Positions 10,691 to 23,090 of a stretch of 64,000 nucleotides of DNA are shown in pieces. Position numbers and translations under genes: made by a program. The stretch lies in the NCBI RefSeq assembly GCF_000276665.1, contig NW_004955484.1, positions 3,702,741 through 3,766,740 on the forward strand, in the 5' to 3' direction. This DNA comes from Chinchilla lanigera (lineage: Eukaryota; Chordata; Mammalia; Rodentia; Chinchillidae). A model generated the notes under the pieces. The model ran no database searches. It was not told the DNA's origin and saw only the letters and a program-made list of their open reading frames with translations. The stretch's first letter is position 1. Each line of letters opens with the position of its first letter.

Positions 10691-12639
10691 TAGTGGAGTT
10701 TACATGTTTGCAGATGGAAAAGTGTATGTGAGACAACCACTGAAGCCTACCACTCAGCCTGGGTCTTGGGGGACAAAAGGTGGCTGGGTGGGCAGCCTTG
10801 CAGTAGACATAATGATTTCTAGTTCACTGATTCATTAGACTTGCTTTCTTGGAGTGCCCACTGCAGAAGGTGAATAGAGCCCTTGACTGTATAAAAAGGG
10901 CTGAGATGTGCTTTGTTTACCTGGATAAAGAGGGCCTGCATATGCTATTTTTCAAATTAATGACTGCAACAGAAATGTTGGCGCACTGTCTAGGAGTGCA
11001 CTTGTTACCTGGGTACTGTGGATGTTGGCCACACTCTTCTTTAGACCACTGCCTTCCTGATGGGAGCTGCCTTACCAGCCCTCAACTGCCCAGGAGATCA
11101 AATCTTCCCTCCCATGGGCTCAGCTTATAGGGAAAGGCCCGATTGACTGATGGCAGTGCTGCTGGAAGGGTCCAGCCTCCTTTGCTCCAGATGGAACAAA
11201 CTGTGATGCACTCCACTGTCCAGATCCCTTGGAATCAGGCAGAGGTTAGACTTCATCTGAAATCACATCTCCCCCTGTTTCCCCCTGCCCTCTGTAGCTT
11301 CTCTTGGCTTTCATAATTTCTCCTGAAAGCCCTCCCTCAAAAAATGAGCCTAAGAGCTCTATCTCAGGCTCTGAATTGTATGGTTCCAAAGATGAGAGAC
11401 CGTTGCCTGAAGGAACTCAGAGGCCAGTGGTCAGGTCAGTCAGACACAAGGAGTGCATATGATTGAGGGGACAGCTGCTCTGACAGAGATGTACAAAGTA
11501 GGTTGAAGCAAGGTGGTTGGCTGGTGGGGCCTGAGTTTGAGCTTCGACTTCCCCACTTACACCACTATATGACCTGGGTACTCTGTCAGTGATAGATCCT
11601 CCTCATCTGCTTGTTGTGACACTTAGTTCATGTAAAAAACTTGGTTCAGTGTCTGGATCATGTCCAGTGTCCAGTACGTTGGAACTGTTCTGGTGCTGGG
11701 CTTGGTGGGCATTGGAGTCAGGTCTGGAACTGAAACAAGGCCCAGAATAACTCTTCCTGGATGCACGAGGAAGTTCAGGAAGGAGGATAGAGTCTAACTG
11801 TATTTAAAATGAAGAACAGCGCTTTCAGGGGAAGAGTGGAAAAGACATACAAACTCAGGGAAATGTACCTGTAAAGGAAAAAGGACAGAGAGCTTGGTCT
11901 CCCTAGGGACGGCTGAGAAGCTTGTTGAAGGAACACAGGGCATGTGGGTGCTAAATGGGAGGAGATGATGATGCTGGCGATGGTGAAGAACCTAAAAGCT
12001 GTGAGTTGGGGCCCGTGGAGGCGGGTGAGTCAGGAAGGGGAATTGCAGTGTCGAGGACAGAGGAGGTGCTGTTTCTCCTGCTGCCACTTCAGCTTCACTG
12101 CTCTTGCAGCCTCCCTCCTGGGCGATGGACAGAGGTGGCTGTCAAGCACAAAGAGCAAATATAGGGGAGCACAAGTGGTGAAGGGGTTCTGACTGTGGTG
12201 CCCCCCCTGTTACCGCCTTTTTATTTCTGTCTTTTCTTTCTAGCAAACCACTCAGCCCTGCTCATGGACAAGATGTGGGGATAGTGGCAGGAGAAGCATC
12301 CTGGGATGTGCCGTGTCAGGTAGGATCCTTGGCCCAGAGCCTCATCCTGCCATCCCACTGTCTCAGGTCCCACCATCTCTAGAACTTGCCATTTTTCTCC
12401 ACATTTTCCTTCACCTCTTTGACCAAGGAGCTCCTGTCTTTGTTTGGATTTCTAACAGTCTTCTATGTGGTTTTCCTGATTTGTACTTTTATAGAAATGA
12501 TACAGAAATAGAAAACACCCTACTGGGGCTTGTTTTCCACTGTTTATAGCACACTTTGAGTTTCGGTTTGTTCTAGGGTTATCTCGTAATCCAGGCTCCG
12601 TTCTGCAGCTCAAGTGAAATTTCTGATTATTTCACTCCT

Positions 12640-13130
12640 CCATTTAAAACTTTTCAGTGTCCCTCATTTTCCTGAGAACAGAATCCAACCTGCTTGGTGA
12701 AGTTTACAAGGTCTGTTATAGTCAGGCCTTCCACTCTTTCCCCACTGTCCCTGAGCCTTTCTTTTCTCAGTTCTTGCTTCTTGTCAGCTTGGATCTAGAC
12801 GAAACTTCTTGAAACCACAAGAACTTTGTTTCTCATCTACAGTCCTTGGAATACACCTTCCCTCTGTCTAAAATACTCTCTCCATCTTTTTTGTCCAGTT
12901 ACCATCTACTTGAACTTTAAGCCTTAGCTTTAGCTGTTACTTTCAATGAGACATTTTTCCCTGACCCCATGACCAATGTTAGGGCCATCTCCATACTTCC
13001 ATAGATCTCATGTTGTGATTCACTCATCAGGGGGCAGGAGCTATGCATGTCCCCCTCACTACTGTCCCCAGTACTTCTTATGGTACCAGGCTTCAAAGCC
13101 ATGCTCAATGTTTGTCAAATGAATAATTCT
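12640..13130 (-). mobile_element. L2 fragment
   Basis: Minus-orientation L2 3' region: plus shows CTCCATTTAAAACTTTTCAGTGTCCC, GGCCTTCCACTCTTTCCCCACTG and ends with ATGCTCAATGTTTGTCAAATGAAT. Confidence 0.6.
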
Positions 13131-13939
13131 AGTCAAAACTCCTGTAGTTAACATCCCATATTAAAAATGTTATAAAGATCTTATTTTGTCCACATGTTAT
13201 ACCACATAATATAAAGATGGCTCCAGTAACCCCTCAATTCCTGTAACCATGACCCTTTGCACTGCAACTTTGCCTTTTCTCCCATCAACAGGTAGAGTCT
13301 ATTTTCTTCAGACTGTCACTCTGGGCTTGGCTTGACTTCTTTGGCCAATGAAGCATCAGAAAATGTGATGCAAGCATCAACTTTTTAATCTGGTGCCAGT
13401 AGGTGGTTTTGTACTTTCTTCTTCTTCCTCTCTGCTCCTCTCATTTTGTAAACCAACCCTCCATTCCTTCCTTCTGCGTCCACAGATTACAACAAACCTG
13501 CTCCAGTTAGGCAGGCCCTGATTCCTGTTTATAAATGGAGCAGATTATAAGCACTGCTTTAAGTTGTACTGCACATGAGCAAATTCCTGAGCTCGCTGGG
13601 AACAAACACAAAGTCTTCACCATGTTTCCTTAGTTGTTGTCTGGCCTTGTGGTCTTACACTTGCTGACCTTCCCACACTGGGGAGCAAATGACATGTGGA
13701 AACAGAGAGGGCTGGTAATGCCTTCCCCTTCCATTCTAGTTCTGTTGTATGAGACGGGGAAGCCACCCGCAGACATCAGCCCACTATGGAAAGCAGCCTG
13801 CCCTGCTCTCTAACCTCCTTGTGTTCCAACTTGTGCTAAGGTGAAGTTGATGAGAGATAATGGAGTAGCTGAAAGTCAAATAACCAGAACCTACGGGGTA
13901 CTGAAGATACTCAGAAGGAGTTGCAATCGGATTTTCTAG

Positions 13940-14095
13940 AACAGTGGTTCTTGCTGCTGTTTGTCCATTGGGATCACCTGTGGAATCTTATAAAAGATGA
14001 ATGCCTTAGGTCCACCCGCAGAGATTCTGATCTACACGGCATCAGTCTGCTTCAAAATTCCTGACATGATTCTAATGTGGCTGAAGACTGAGAGG
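13940..14095 (+). mobile_element. MER5A-like hAT element
   Basis: Begins AACAGTGGTTCTTGCTGC, continues GGGATCACCTGTGGAATCTTATAAAA and GTCCACCCGCAGAGATTCTGAT. This is a diverged MER5A body. Confidence 0.6.
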
Positions 14096-14204
14096 GTTGC
14101 TGACTGGGAGATGGAGGTGAAGGTCACAAAGAAAATGGTGGTAGAGCAAGCGTGCCAGGTAGAAGCCCAAGGGAAGAAGTGCAGCCAGCTACATGTATAG
14201 CTCA

Positions 14205-14360
14205 TTCTCTGCCAGGTGCTGGGCACTTGACAAGCGCTGCCTGCTTTATCTTCACACAATAGGATACTATCATTATCGTCAGTCTTCAGATGACAAACCT
14301 GAGGACAGCAAGTAGTAGCTGAGCTAAGTCACACTGATGTCAAAGCTCATGCTCTTAACC
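14205..14360 (+). repeat. MIR element
   Basis: MIR pattern: CTGCCAGGTGCTGGGCACTTGACAAG ... TCAGATGACAAACCTGAGGACAGCAAG ... GCTCATGCTCTTAACCA. Confidence 0.65.
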
Positions 14361-14623
14361 ATTTTGCTACAGAATCTACCTGACCAACAAGTGAGGGCGT
14401 TCCTGGGTTACTTCATGTCTTGTCACGCCCATGACAGCAACTCTGAAGCAAGTCTTTTTATGCAAATGTGACCGGAACCCACAACACAAGGAACATAGCA
14501 ATATATTGTCCAGAACTTTTCTTTGGAAGAAGAAGACCCCATCCTGATTATTGTCTGGGGAAAACCCAAAATTAACCAAACAAACAGAAACAAAACAAAA
14601 TAAAACAACAACAACAAAAAAAC

Positions 14624-14745
14624 AAGACACGATGGACCTTGACCTTGAAGTGATTTCCCAGGAAGGGTTTTGCTGCGAGGCAAGAGCTGGAGGATTTTGA
14701 TTAGAATCTGCCTTGAAGTTCTCTGGAGGGATTTCTGTGTGAAAT
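14624..14745. repeat. Unclassified dispersed repeat, copy 1
   Basis: Begins AAGACACGATGGACCTTGACC and shares GAAGTGATTTCCC, GGTTTTTGCT-like and AGAATCT stretches with 16087-16200 in the same orientation. I cannot name the family; an LTR or MaLR internal region is possible. Confidence 0.5.
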
Positions 14746-16086
14746 GGCCACTTCTATAAAGCTCCAGAAGGTGTCCCCACTGCCACATGATCTTAGAAAG
14801 GCCACCAAACAGGTAAGCAGTGAAATCTCCCCTATAATCTGATCAGCTTCAAAGTTCTTGAGAAATACTTTCATAAGAGGATGGTTTTTAAAGTCAGTTT
14901 CTTGACTGGCCTCCCATAGATGGAGCTTGCTTTGAGGGAATTTTAATTAATACCAGTGCATAGATAAATCAAACTAACTCTTTATGAATCATATCACTCA
15001 GTGAACCAAGTAGACACAATGCTGACCCAGTGCAGATCTATAATTTTCACTGATTTCTTTAGAAGTCAGCTTAGCTCGCACTGAATCTCTGAAAGGCAGA
15101 TGCCCTCCACTGATATTAGAGACAGTGGGAAAGTGCCTTAAAAAGAATGAATCGATAATAAGGTGACTAGATTTCTTCTATAGTAACATAAAAGCAGGAC
15201 ACAAAGTTTTATAACACTCAAAACTGAAGCGAGAAACATCACCATTAATTTATCTGTAGCCCAGCAGAGGTGATATCTCAGGAAACTGGTCTCAACTGAA
15301 TTGCACACAGAAGCAGACCATACGAGGCCCGACACACAGATGAGCTCTAAGTTCAACATAAAGAAGCTGATGGCCTGCCAGGTCTCCGCCTGCTTGCCTT
15401 GAGTCACCGGCAGGCTTGAAGACAAAAGCAGGGTACTTCTTTCTGGAAGCTTGGATGTGAGAGATGATTTATAGCTCTCTCAGCTTCTGAGGTCAGTCTG
15501 ATCCCCTAGTCAGATAAATTGGCTGAGCTGTCATAGCAGGGCTGGAGCTTCTTGGTGGCTTGGCTACAGGGAAGTCTGGAGGACCATGAGAGGGCTCTGG
15601 GGCCATCAGGGAAGCGGGTATAAGGCAGTCTATGTTTTCTGTCACAGGGGACTTCAATGTACTAACAATTACACATTTATAAGAGAGTGGTGAGACATGG
15701 ACATTCATTGTATTATTATTCTTAGACTGCACAGACATTTTACATATACCTTTGCACGTATCATGTAATGTCACACACAAACCAGAGTGGAATCGAGGAG
15801 CACCTGGAGTAAGAGAGCGCCTTTCCTGGCTAATGGGATCAGTACCGACCTTGGGGAGAGGCAGGTTCAGTTAAGTGAGGGTCCTCAAAGGCAGTCTCAA
15901 TTGGGTTGGGGGCTGAGCAGGGGTGATAAGTGTGTTCCATTTCTTCACTGTTGCCCGTTACAAAGTTGGTGAGTCACAGGCTTTCTAAGACATGGTGTTG
16001 GGAGACCAAAGGAGGGCACAGGATCAGGAAGGCTCAGGAAGGTTGGAAGATGAGGGACCCATCCCAGTGGTCTGAATAAGAAAAAC

Positions 16087-16200
16087 AAGACACCGTGGGC
16101 CTTGCCCTCAGAAGTGATTTCCCGGAAAGGTTTTTGCTATGGTGTGAGTAGTGGAGGACCGTGCCCAGAATCTACACTGGAGCTCCCTAGAGGGACATGG
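16087..16200. repeat. Unclassified dispersed repeat, copy 2
   Basis: Begins AAGACACCGTGGGCCTTGCC; direct-orientation relative of 14624-14745, diverged by perhaps a third. Confidence 0.5.
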
Positions 16201-16699
16201 TGCTGAGAAAGGAACAGGCAGCTCTACACTATCAGGATGAGAGCAGATTATTGATAGAGAGGAACAGGCCAGAGATTTGAAAAGAAGCAGAAGCTACTTT
16301 CTGTATATTTGAAAACATTCATGAATTTTACAAAATGTGGAGGGCTTTTCCTTTTCAGTCAGAGGGAAGGAAATAACCTGAAGAAAACTGGGCCTGAAGA
16401 GAAGCCATCCCTGGCCGGCTACAGCCATGAGAGGCCAGAGGGCAGAAAGCCACCCGGCCCAGTGTTGGGAGGGTCCTGCAGCGACGCTGCGGGTAGGATG
16501 AGGGCAGGGTGGAGGGAGCTGGGAGGAAGGGTCGATCTAGGAAGCACTGCTGAGGAGAACCTGAGGTACAAAGACGGTGCAGAGAAGGGAGAGGCAGGCC
16601 TGAAGAAAGATGACACCAAACCAGACAGGCCAGGGGGACGGGAAGGGCCTTGGCAATATTCCCAGTCAACTTTACTGGTTATTTTCCAGAGTGACTGTA

Positions 16700-18450
16700 T
16701 CTGTTTAAACTAACATCTCCAGCAGCAGTCGGTACAGTCATATTTAATTTTATCCAATCTGGTGAGTGTATAATAGTGTCTTGTTGCTGTTTTAATTTCC
16801 ATTTTCAAGATTACTAATGAGGTGAAGCCTCTTTTTCTTCTTTATTGGTCACTCATATTTCTTTTTTCTGTGAAATAGCTGCTCATCGTGTTCTTTCATT
16901 TTAAAATCCAATTATGTCTTTTCCTGCAAAGTGATTATTCATATTTTGTGTACACTAATCATGTGGACATACTTAATATGCTAAAAATTTCTCTCAGTTT
17001 GCCACTTGTCTTTTCAATGTTTTTCTGGTATCTTTTGATGAATAAAAGCTCTCAAGTTTAATGCAGAAGTTATGAATAATTTCATTATGGTATTGTGCTT
17101 TGTGTGTCTTGTTTAAGAAAGTCTTCCTTACTTAGAGATCCTTAAGACATCATCCCATATTTTCTTCTTTCTTGAAAAATTTTGACTTTCACATTTATAT
17201 CTTTTGCCCATGTGGAATTAATTTCTAAGATAGGTGTAGAGATCTATTTTTGATTTTTTTCTATACAGATAACATATTATCCCTGAGTTATTTATGGGCT
17301 AGATCATCCTTCCTTTTCACTCAGCAACTTCAATTTCATCATGTTTCCTTACATGTATGAGTCTGTTTTTCCGTGCTGTTCCTTCATTCTGCTTGCCTCT
17401 CTGCATAAATGCACTTTAACATTATTCATTTTTACATTTTGGAGTGGCCTTGCTTCTCTCCTTCATTTCTTTCCTCTTTCATATAAATTTTAGGATCAAC
17501 CTGTCAGGGTTTTGATTGGAACTGCATGATAGCTATAGATCATTTTGGGAAGAAATGACATCTTTACTAAATTGAGTCTTTTAAATCAATGAAAAAATGT
17601 GTATCACCATTTATTAAGGTCTCCTTTAGTGACTTTTAATAAAATTATTTTGTTTAGACATATTTTGACTTTTTGTAAAATGCATTATGAAGTTTTTTAT
17701 TGTGTTCTATTTTCTATTTGTGCTATACAGAAATGCAATTGATTGCTATAACTTTATATCAATTCATCTTCATTAAGTTGTTTTACTACTTCTAAGTATG
17801 TCCATAGATTATTTTATATTTTATATGCAGATAACCATAAAATGATAATTTTATTCTTCCTTTCCAAATCTAGTTCCTTTTATTTGTTTTTGTACCATTT
17901 TCCACAGGCTAGGATCTTTAACAAATTCCTGAATAGAAATGGAACTCTTGTTTCATCTAGTATTTCCTAGCCTCCCCGGGAACTTCCTTTGTGATTGTCT
18001 GTTCTATTTTTTCCATTCTTCCACTTTTCCATTTAATTTTGTCTTTATTTTTTAAGTGAGGCCTTTAAAAAATAGAACATTGTGAGTAAAATCCAGAAAC
18101 ACAGTCTTTTAAAACTCATTTTTATTTACACTGAGTTCAACTACTAATATATTTGGATTTATTTCTATAATCTTATTTTGTACTTGTATGTATTTTACTC
18201 TTTCCATGTTTCTTTTCCATGTCATCCTTCTTCCAAACTTTTTTATTTCTTTTGGGTCTTTATTTTATCTTTCCTCTTCTATGCTTTTTAAATTTCTTTT
18301 CTTTAACTAAACTTACCTTTTTTCTCTTGAGTATTTCCATATAACTTTTAATTTCTCCTCTTCTGTGTTCAGTAACATTTTGGTCCTATTTGTGGATTAT
18401 TATTTTATTAGTTAATGTTAGTTGAAGTTTATGCATAAGCAGACTATCGC
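16700..18450 (-). mobile_element. Ancient L1M ORF2 fragment
   Basis: Long T-rich block reading on the minus strand as L1 ORF2. Plus-strand landmarks are GGTGAGTGTATAATAGTGTC ... TTAATTTCCATTTTC, TTTGCCCATGTGGAATTAATTTCTAAG and ATCATTTTGGGAAGAAATGACATC. Many stops and indels; it is a fossil. Confidence 0.7.
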
Positions 18451-18649
18451 TTTTAGTTCAGAAGTCCCTGTTTCTTCTCAGACCTTATGTCTAGGGTAAT
18501 TTCCCTTCCTCCAGTACAGCCAGAGGAGTGATCTTTGCTGAGGGTCTATTGAGAACAACCTTGAGCAATTCTGTGGTCTAAAGATGGTTGTTTCTACTGA
18601 ACAGTTCATGGCAGCTCACGCCACTCTTTACCTAAAACCCTCCCAGGGC

Positions 18650-18780
18650 TTGGCACCACATTTTGAAAAATATCAAATTCCTTGGTATGGTTTACAGTGC
18701 CCTATTCAGGCTGCCTTACAGAACTTTCCACCACATTGCTCCCATTCTCCCTGACTGATTTGCTTCAGCCTCCCTGGCCT
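18650..18780 (-). mobile_element. L2 fragment
   Basis: Short L2-like piece: TTGGTATGGTTTACAGTGCCCTATTCAGG ... CTCCCATTCTCCCTGA. Diverged. Confidence 0.45.
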
Positions 18781-18838
18781 TTTGATTTTTCATGTTTCCT
18801 CCTACGTTAGATGATTAGAAAAATTTTAAATTAAATAC

Positions 18839-19195
18839 TGTTGTGGACTAAGTTGGTCTCCCCCAATTCTTATGTTGAAGACTTAACCCTCAGTTGCTCA
18901 GCACATATGTTTGCAGATAGTCTTTCCAGAGGTAATTACAAAAAAGCCGTCAGAATAGACCCTAAACTCAGTAGGACTGATGTTCTTCTAAGAGGAGAAT
19001 ATGGTCAGATGGTGTGTGGAGGGGAGACAGTCAGAAGAGGGCCATCTACAAGTCAAGAGAAAGGCCTGGAACAGCTCCTTCCCTCATGGTCCTCAGAAGG
19101 AATCAGCTGTGCCCACACCTTCTGGCCTCTAGACCTGTGAGAAAACAAATTTCTTTTGTTTAAGCCACCCACAGTCAGATTCCTAGGACCTTTTT
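18839..19195 (+). mobile_element. MLT1-type MaLR LTR
   Basis: LTR landmarks in order: CTGTTGTGGACTAAGTTGGTCTCCCCC, TTATGTTGAAGACTTAACCC, GGCCATCTACAAGTCAAGAGAAAGGCCTGGAAC and CCTGTGAGAAAACAAATTTCTTTTGTTTAAGCCACCC. Confidence 0.75.
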
Positions 19196-20662
19196 CTTTG
19201 AGAAATCTTGTCAGCTCATCACTGCCTTAAAAACAAAACAAAGAAAAAGAGCATGTATTTAAATTGGTATGTCGACCTACCATATTACTAGAAGTGGGAA
19301 CGTTTTCTTCCTCCCTTTAAAGAAATTTCTTCTTAGTTTATGTGGCTGCTTTCTACTGACTCTTATCATGTCTTTTCTTGGTCTCCTTGCTGAGTCCTCT
19401 AATTTTACCTACCCTTTAAATAGAAGCTCCATTCTTGATCCTCTTAGAATCACAGAATGTTAACACTGAAAGCACATTATCCTGACACTCCTAGGTCCTC
19501 TTCTGCCCAGTGAAAAGGGCCAAGCCTAAGAAGGCAAGACCATGGAGCTACCAAACTGCTCACATGCCACATGGAGCCAAACAGGACTCAGATTTCCATC
19601 TTCATGGTTGCCACTTCTGGTTTCTTTCAGAAATTCTTAAATGAACAGATGGGGCTTGGGGCACAGGGCTGTACTGTGTCATGAAAGACAGAGATTTATG
19701 AATTTGTGTAAAAATACAATCACACGCACCCCTGGAGTCCTGTTTACTGAGAACCATTCCTATTGTCAATCTGGTGGCACCCAGCACCTTCCTACTCACC
19801 ATGCCTCATGCTGAAGGAGCCCAAGTTTCTATTTTCTACATTAAATTCTTACTCCATGGGGAGGTGGAGTGTCAGCTATTCATGGAGCCTTATCACGATC
19901 TTTTCCAGTCACAGACCTTTGCTCTCCTTCCACCACTGCTTCTCCACTACTGTATCTTGCTGCTTCAACAAAAAATTCAGGTGTCAACTTTTCCTAACCC
20001 ACACAACCTCTTGGGAGGTCCCATCCATTTTTCTCTGCAATACCCCCAGATGGCTATAGACCATGGCAGTTTTCTTACTTACCAAGGTCCTTGGTGGTCC
20101 AGAGCCTTGCACATTTAGTGGTGTACATTTAGGACCTTATTGGACAGTTTCTCTTTTCAAGTCCTCCTGAAGTGAACCCAAGGACTTCCTGAACTTGCTT
20201 GTGCTTCCTGGTTACTTTTTACCTAGCCTACTTGATTTTAAAAAGATGCCCACATGGTTTTCTCCCAATGTTTCACAATACAAAACAAAAGACTTGAAAA
20301 AGATGTCTGGCTGGTGCTACTGTTTCCCACATGAAATTCTAGAAGGAAGATCCAGCTGCATGTGGAGCCCTTGCTTTCCAAGTGCAGGAAAGTAACATTG
20401 CTGCACAGGCTGCCCCTTTGTTCCTCAGTACACAGGATGTGTTTTGCATGTACACAATCCTTTAGAGCCTTTGATGATGAGGAGGGATGAGAACATACAA
20501 GAATGAGCTGGGGCAACACTAAGACCACCATCACTACCACAGCACCACAAATGTTACCATTTTCAAGTACTTATTGTGTGATGGGCATTAACTTTTTACA
20601 ACTATAAGAGCACAAAGATGCTGGTGTACCATATTTCCAAGTCCAACATCCAGCATTAGTAA

Positions 20663-21135
20663 CTGTGGTAGGCAGAACAGTAATGTTCCCAAAGATGCCC
20701 ACGCCCCAATCCCAGGAACCTGTGACTATGTTAACTTCCATGGCCAAAGGTTTGACAGATCTGACTAAGTTAAAAAAATTTAGATGGGGGGATTATCTGA
20801 GATTATCCAAGTGTGGCCAATGCAAAGGGTCCTTCAAAGTGGAAAAGGCAACAGCAGAAGAGGCAGAGAAAGGTACAATGATGATGACAGAAACAAGGTC
20901 CGAGAGAAGCTGTGCTTTTGACTTTGATGATTGGGAGGGGTTGTGAGTGAAGGAATGCTGGCGGGCCCTAGATGCCAGCAAGGAAATGGATTCTCTCAGG
21001 TCTTCAAAAGGAAGGCAACCCTGTCAATACCCTGATCTTGGCCCAAGGAGGCTCATGGTGGATTTGTGGAGTTGACAACTGTAGGGTGATCAATTTGTGT
21101 TGTTTTAAGTTTCTAAATTTTGGTAATTTGCTATG
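20663..21135 (+). mobile_element. MLT1-type MaLR LTR
   Basis: Starts CTGTGGTAGGCAGAACAGTAATG, passes GGGGGATTATCTGAGATTATCCAAGTG and ends GTGTTGTTTTAAGTTTCTAAATTTTGGTAATTTGCTATG, the standard MLT1 end. Confidence 0.75.
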
Positions 21136-21317
21136 AAAGAGAACAAGTACAAGAACAACCAATATGCACTGAGAGTTTACTATGTGTCTAGTGCTTTGCC
21201 TGAAGGAACCCAGGGCTTGCCAGTGCCCAGAAGTATGGTGGGAGAAATGATGACAAAATTTTTCATGGGAGTTGAAAGAGTTAGGTACAGAGTAACAGAT
21301 TTCGTTTTGGTTTTAGT

Positions 21318-21650
21318 ATGTGCTATGGGCTGACTTCAGCTTGAGTCCTCTAGTTCAATAGTTCTATTGAAACCCTAATCCCCACTGTGATGGTATTTGG
21401 AGATGGGTCCTTTAGGAGATAATTAAGGTTAGATAAAGTCATAAGCATGGGGTCCTCATGAGGTTAGTGCTCCTTAAAAGAAGAGACACTGGGCTGCAGT
21501 ATAATGTAAGAAGGTGGCTGTTGACAAGGCAGGAAGGGAACCCTTACCAGAATCTGGCCATGCTGGTGTCAGGGTCTCTACTTTCAGCCTTCAGAACTGA
21601 GAAAATAAATGCCTGTTGTTTAAGCCACACAGTCTAAGATGGCAGCCTGA
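21318..21650 (+). mobile_element. MLT1-type MaLR LTR
   Basis: Contains AAACCCTAATCCCCACTGTGATGGTATTTGGAGATGGGTCC and AACTGAGAAAATAAATGCCTGTTGTTTAAGCCACACAGTCTAAG. Third MaLR LTR in a 3-kb cluster, all in the same orientation. Confidence 0.7.
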
Positions 21651-22904
21651 GATGACTCATTCAGACACCTAAATGAATTCCTATGGAAGTATAGGCAGAC
21701 TCCTCTCTTCCCTCTTTCACCCAGCATCTTTGTGCCTAGGAGATTTACTTAAAGAAGGGCTCTATAGCCTGAACATGCTGAGTTAAATGATATGCATGAG
21801 AGTTTAAATTACATTTATTTAAAAAACACTTGTTATGTAGTAACCCTTAATTTATGTAATACATCATATGTAACATATTACATTTAATTATAATTATTTG
21901 ATGTATATTTCAAACCCACTTAAATAAATGGAATTCTTTCTCAAGAAGCAAAATAACCCCTTTGGATCTCATCTTGGTTTCTGTCCCCTCAGTCAGGAAT
22001 TGCTGCTCCCTTGGTGGCAGTAAACCAAGCTGTGTCCATGACACCCTGAAGGAATAGCAATCCAGCTCCTATTGCATGGTGGGGGGGGGAGTGGAATTTC
22101 CAAACCTGTCAACAGCCAGCAGGATGGTATCAGTCAAGCCTTCCTGAGGGGAGGCAGGATGGTTCTTCCCAGGGCTCTTCCCCACCCTCCTTCAAGGATG
22201 ATCCATTAGAAGCTGGCTGATGTAAACACGTGAGCAGGACCCCAAGGAATGGTGACAGTCCCAGAGTGACACTCTACTCAGTCCATGGCTGCATCCACAG
22301 AACCTTTGGTTCTATGGTGATGGGCTCATGGCCCCCAGAGAGAGGGTCAGTGAGCAGAGAGGAGCAGAAGTAGGCTCTGCTGCGACTGTGCCCTCTGGGG
22401 GCCCTACTTGGTGCACACACTGAAGGGACACCTGAGGATTCTGACTCCATGTGCCATCAGCTCGGTCAAGGCAAACTCTCAGTTCTTGCCCAGGCCAGGA
22501 ACCAGTGGCCATTGCAGTCAGTTGGGATATGGTTATGGCTAAAAGTGCCCTCTAAGGCTCAGCCTTGGGATGGGAGGCACAGCTCAGCTGCTGGAGCATG
22601 GACTCATGATCAGGACTGGGCACTGCCACCCAGAGGCTCCTATCCACTCAGCACCCAGCCCTCCAAGGTCAGTAGGAGTCTTCTCACCTTGCCCGGCCAC
22701 CCGATCACCATCCCAACCCAGGACACCCTGTGAAAGTCCCACCAGGTTCCTTCACTGTGTAATATTTGCAATGTGGAGAAATAGAGGGCAACGTGCTGCC
22801 TTGAAATTGTGGAACAACCAGTTGTGTGTTTTATGAGCCTCTTGTCTTTTATAAACTCATGATGGTCAAACACTGCTTCCTACTTAATTTCTCTCTCCCA
22901 CTCT

Positions 22905-23090
22905 CCTGCTCCTCTTTCCCTTCTTCCCTCCCCTTTTTCCTTTCCTTTCCTTTCCTTTCCTTTCCTTTCCTTTCCTTTCCTTTCCTTTCTTTCCCTTTCC
23001 TTTTCTCCTTCCTTCCTCCCTTCCCCTTTCCTTCTTCTTTCTTCTTTTTTCTTCCTTCCTTCCTTCTCTCTTTCCTTCCCTTTATGCTTT
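22905..23090. repeat. Polypyrimidine tract with (TTTCC)n core
   Basis: About 185 bases almost entirely C and T on plus, with a near-pure TTTCC array at about 22935-22988. It creates long false ORFs rich in Lys/Glu/Gly (minus) and Phe/Ser/Leu/Pro (plus). Confidence 0.95.

Noticed and set aside
16309..16713. 134-codon plus-strand frame
   Set aside because: Has overlapping open frames on the opposite strand and no domain; typical of GC-richer unique intron DNA.
18841..19140. 99-codon plus-strand frame
   Set aside because: Lies in an MLT1-type LTR and is not a coding part of it.
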